Source: Alphaproteobacteria bacterium (GTDB lineage Bacteria > Pseudomonadota > Alphaproteobacteria > Geminicoccales > Geminicoccaceae). From it: 9,821 bases of DNA. Below, piece by piece: positions 9,623-9,821 of this stretch; position 1 is the first letter of the stretch; each line of letters opens with the position of its first letter. Below the pieces are notes generated by a model that ran no database searches, was not told the DNA's origin, and saw nothing but the letters and a program-made list of their open reading frames with translations. The DNA lies in the NCBI GenBank assembly GCA_026984595.1, contig JALSRW010000420.1, positions 1-9,821 of the forward strand. Reading direction: 5' to 3'. The translations under genes were made by a program, and so were the position numbers.

Positions 9623-9821
9623 ATGTACGAGTATGTACTGATGTTCTTCGTCTGCACGGCGGAGGGGGATTGCCGGCGCGTCGAGATGGCCAGCTTCGAG
9701 ACCTACGAGCGCTGCATGGCGGCGAGCGAGGAAAAGCGCGTGTTCCGCCTCCCCTGGAACTATGTGACCCTGCTCGAAGCCTATCGTCTCGATCACCCGG
9801 ACAGCGAGGTGCGGGGGCAGG
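9623..9821 (+). CDS. Small cysteine-containing protein of unknown function, cut by the window edge
   Basis: An open frame starts at ATG 9623 and is still open at the end of the window, giving 66 visible residues. I do not recognise it. Third codon positions are strongly G/C-rich, as in the known genes here, and a promoter-like sequence lies just upstream, so it is probably real. The protein starts MYEYVLMFFVCT, a short hydrophobic strand rather than a signal peptide. It has cysteines at 11, 17 and 31 in a CTAEGDC ... ERC arrangement, followed by charged and aromatic residues (FRLPWNYVTL, 41-50). The ribosome site is poor: GGGA (9617-9620) ends only 2 nt before the ATG, so a later start at Met7 (9641) is possible. 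Its neighbour on the left is the divergent sulfotransferase gene; a functional link is not shown. Confidence 0.6.
   Translation, partial: MYEYVLMFFVCTAEGDCRRVEMASFETYERCMAASEEKRVFRLPWNYVTLLEAYRLDHPDSEVRGQ

Noticed and set aside
9578..9796. Minus-strand 72-codon frame near the right edge
   Set aside because: It lies opposite the plus-strand small gene, whose third-position G/C bias and upstream promoter are better.

Overview
The window looks like chromosomal DNA from a GC-rich alphaproteobacterium, most likely a member of the Rhodospirillales or a related lineage. The glutamate synthase proteins closely resemble the Azospirillum brasilense enzyme as I remember it, including the gltD-before-gltB order. 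Coding regions have the strong G/C third-position bias of that group. This placement comes from memory of the families; no database search was run.

Layout from left to right. Positions 1-106 hold nothing I can support. A tRNA-Leu(CAG) gene lies on the minus strand at 107-193. Its promoter diverges from that of an NDUFA9-like, NAD(P)-binding epimerase-fold gene on the plus strand (346-1290). The space between them (194-345) is packed with perfect palindromes, one of which fills the spacer of the candidate plus-strand promoter. Next comes uppP (undecaprenyl-diphosphatase) on the minus strand, convergent with the NDUFA9-like gene and only 12 nt away. A 361-nt divergent intergenic region separates uppP from the gltD-gltB operon (2468-8498), which encodes both subunits of NADPH-dependent glutamate synthase (GOGAT). 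A 78-nt gap with a weak hairpin then separates gltB from a convergent PAPS-type sulfotransferase gene on the minus strand (8577-9395). A 227-nt divergent gap follows, and then a small cysteine-containing gene of unknown function runs off the right edge (from 9623).

Functionally this is mostly housekeeping. GltD oxidises NADPH and passes electrons through its FAD and iron-sulfur clusters to GltB. GltB hydrolyses glutamine, channels the ammonia to 2-oxoglutarate and makes glutamate. UppP recycles the lipid carrier for cell-wall and polysaccharide synthesis. The NDUFA9-like protein may be a complex I-associated factor, though that is not established for bacteria. The sulfotransferase and the right-edge small gene are the only accessory-looking parts, and their substrates or roles are unknown.

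I found no mobile element, CRISPR array, phage gene or obvious novel system. The best leads for a second look are the palindrome-filled promoter region at 241-307, the orphan sulfotransferase, and the small cysteine protein at the right edge.
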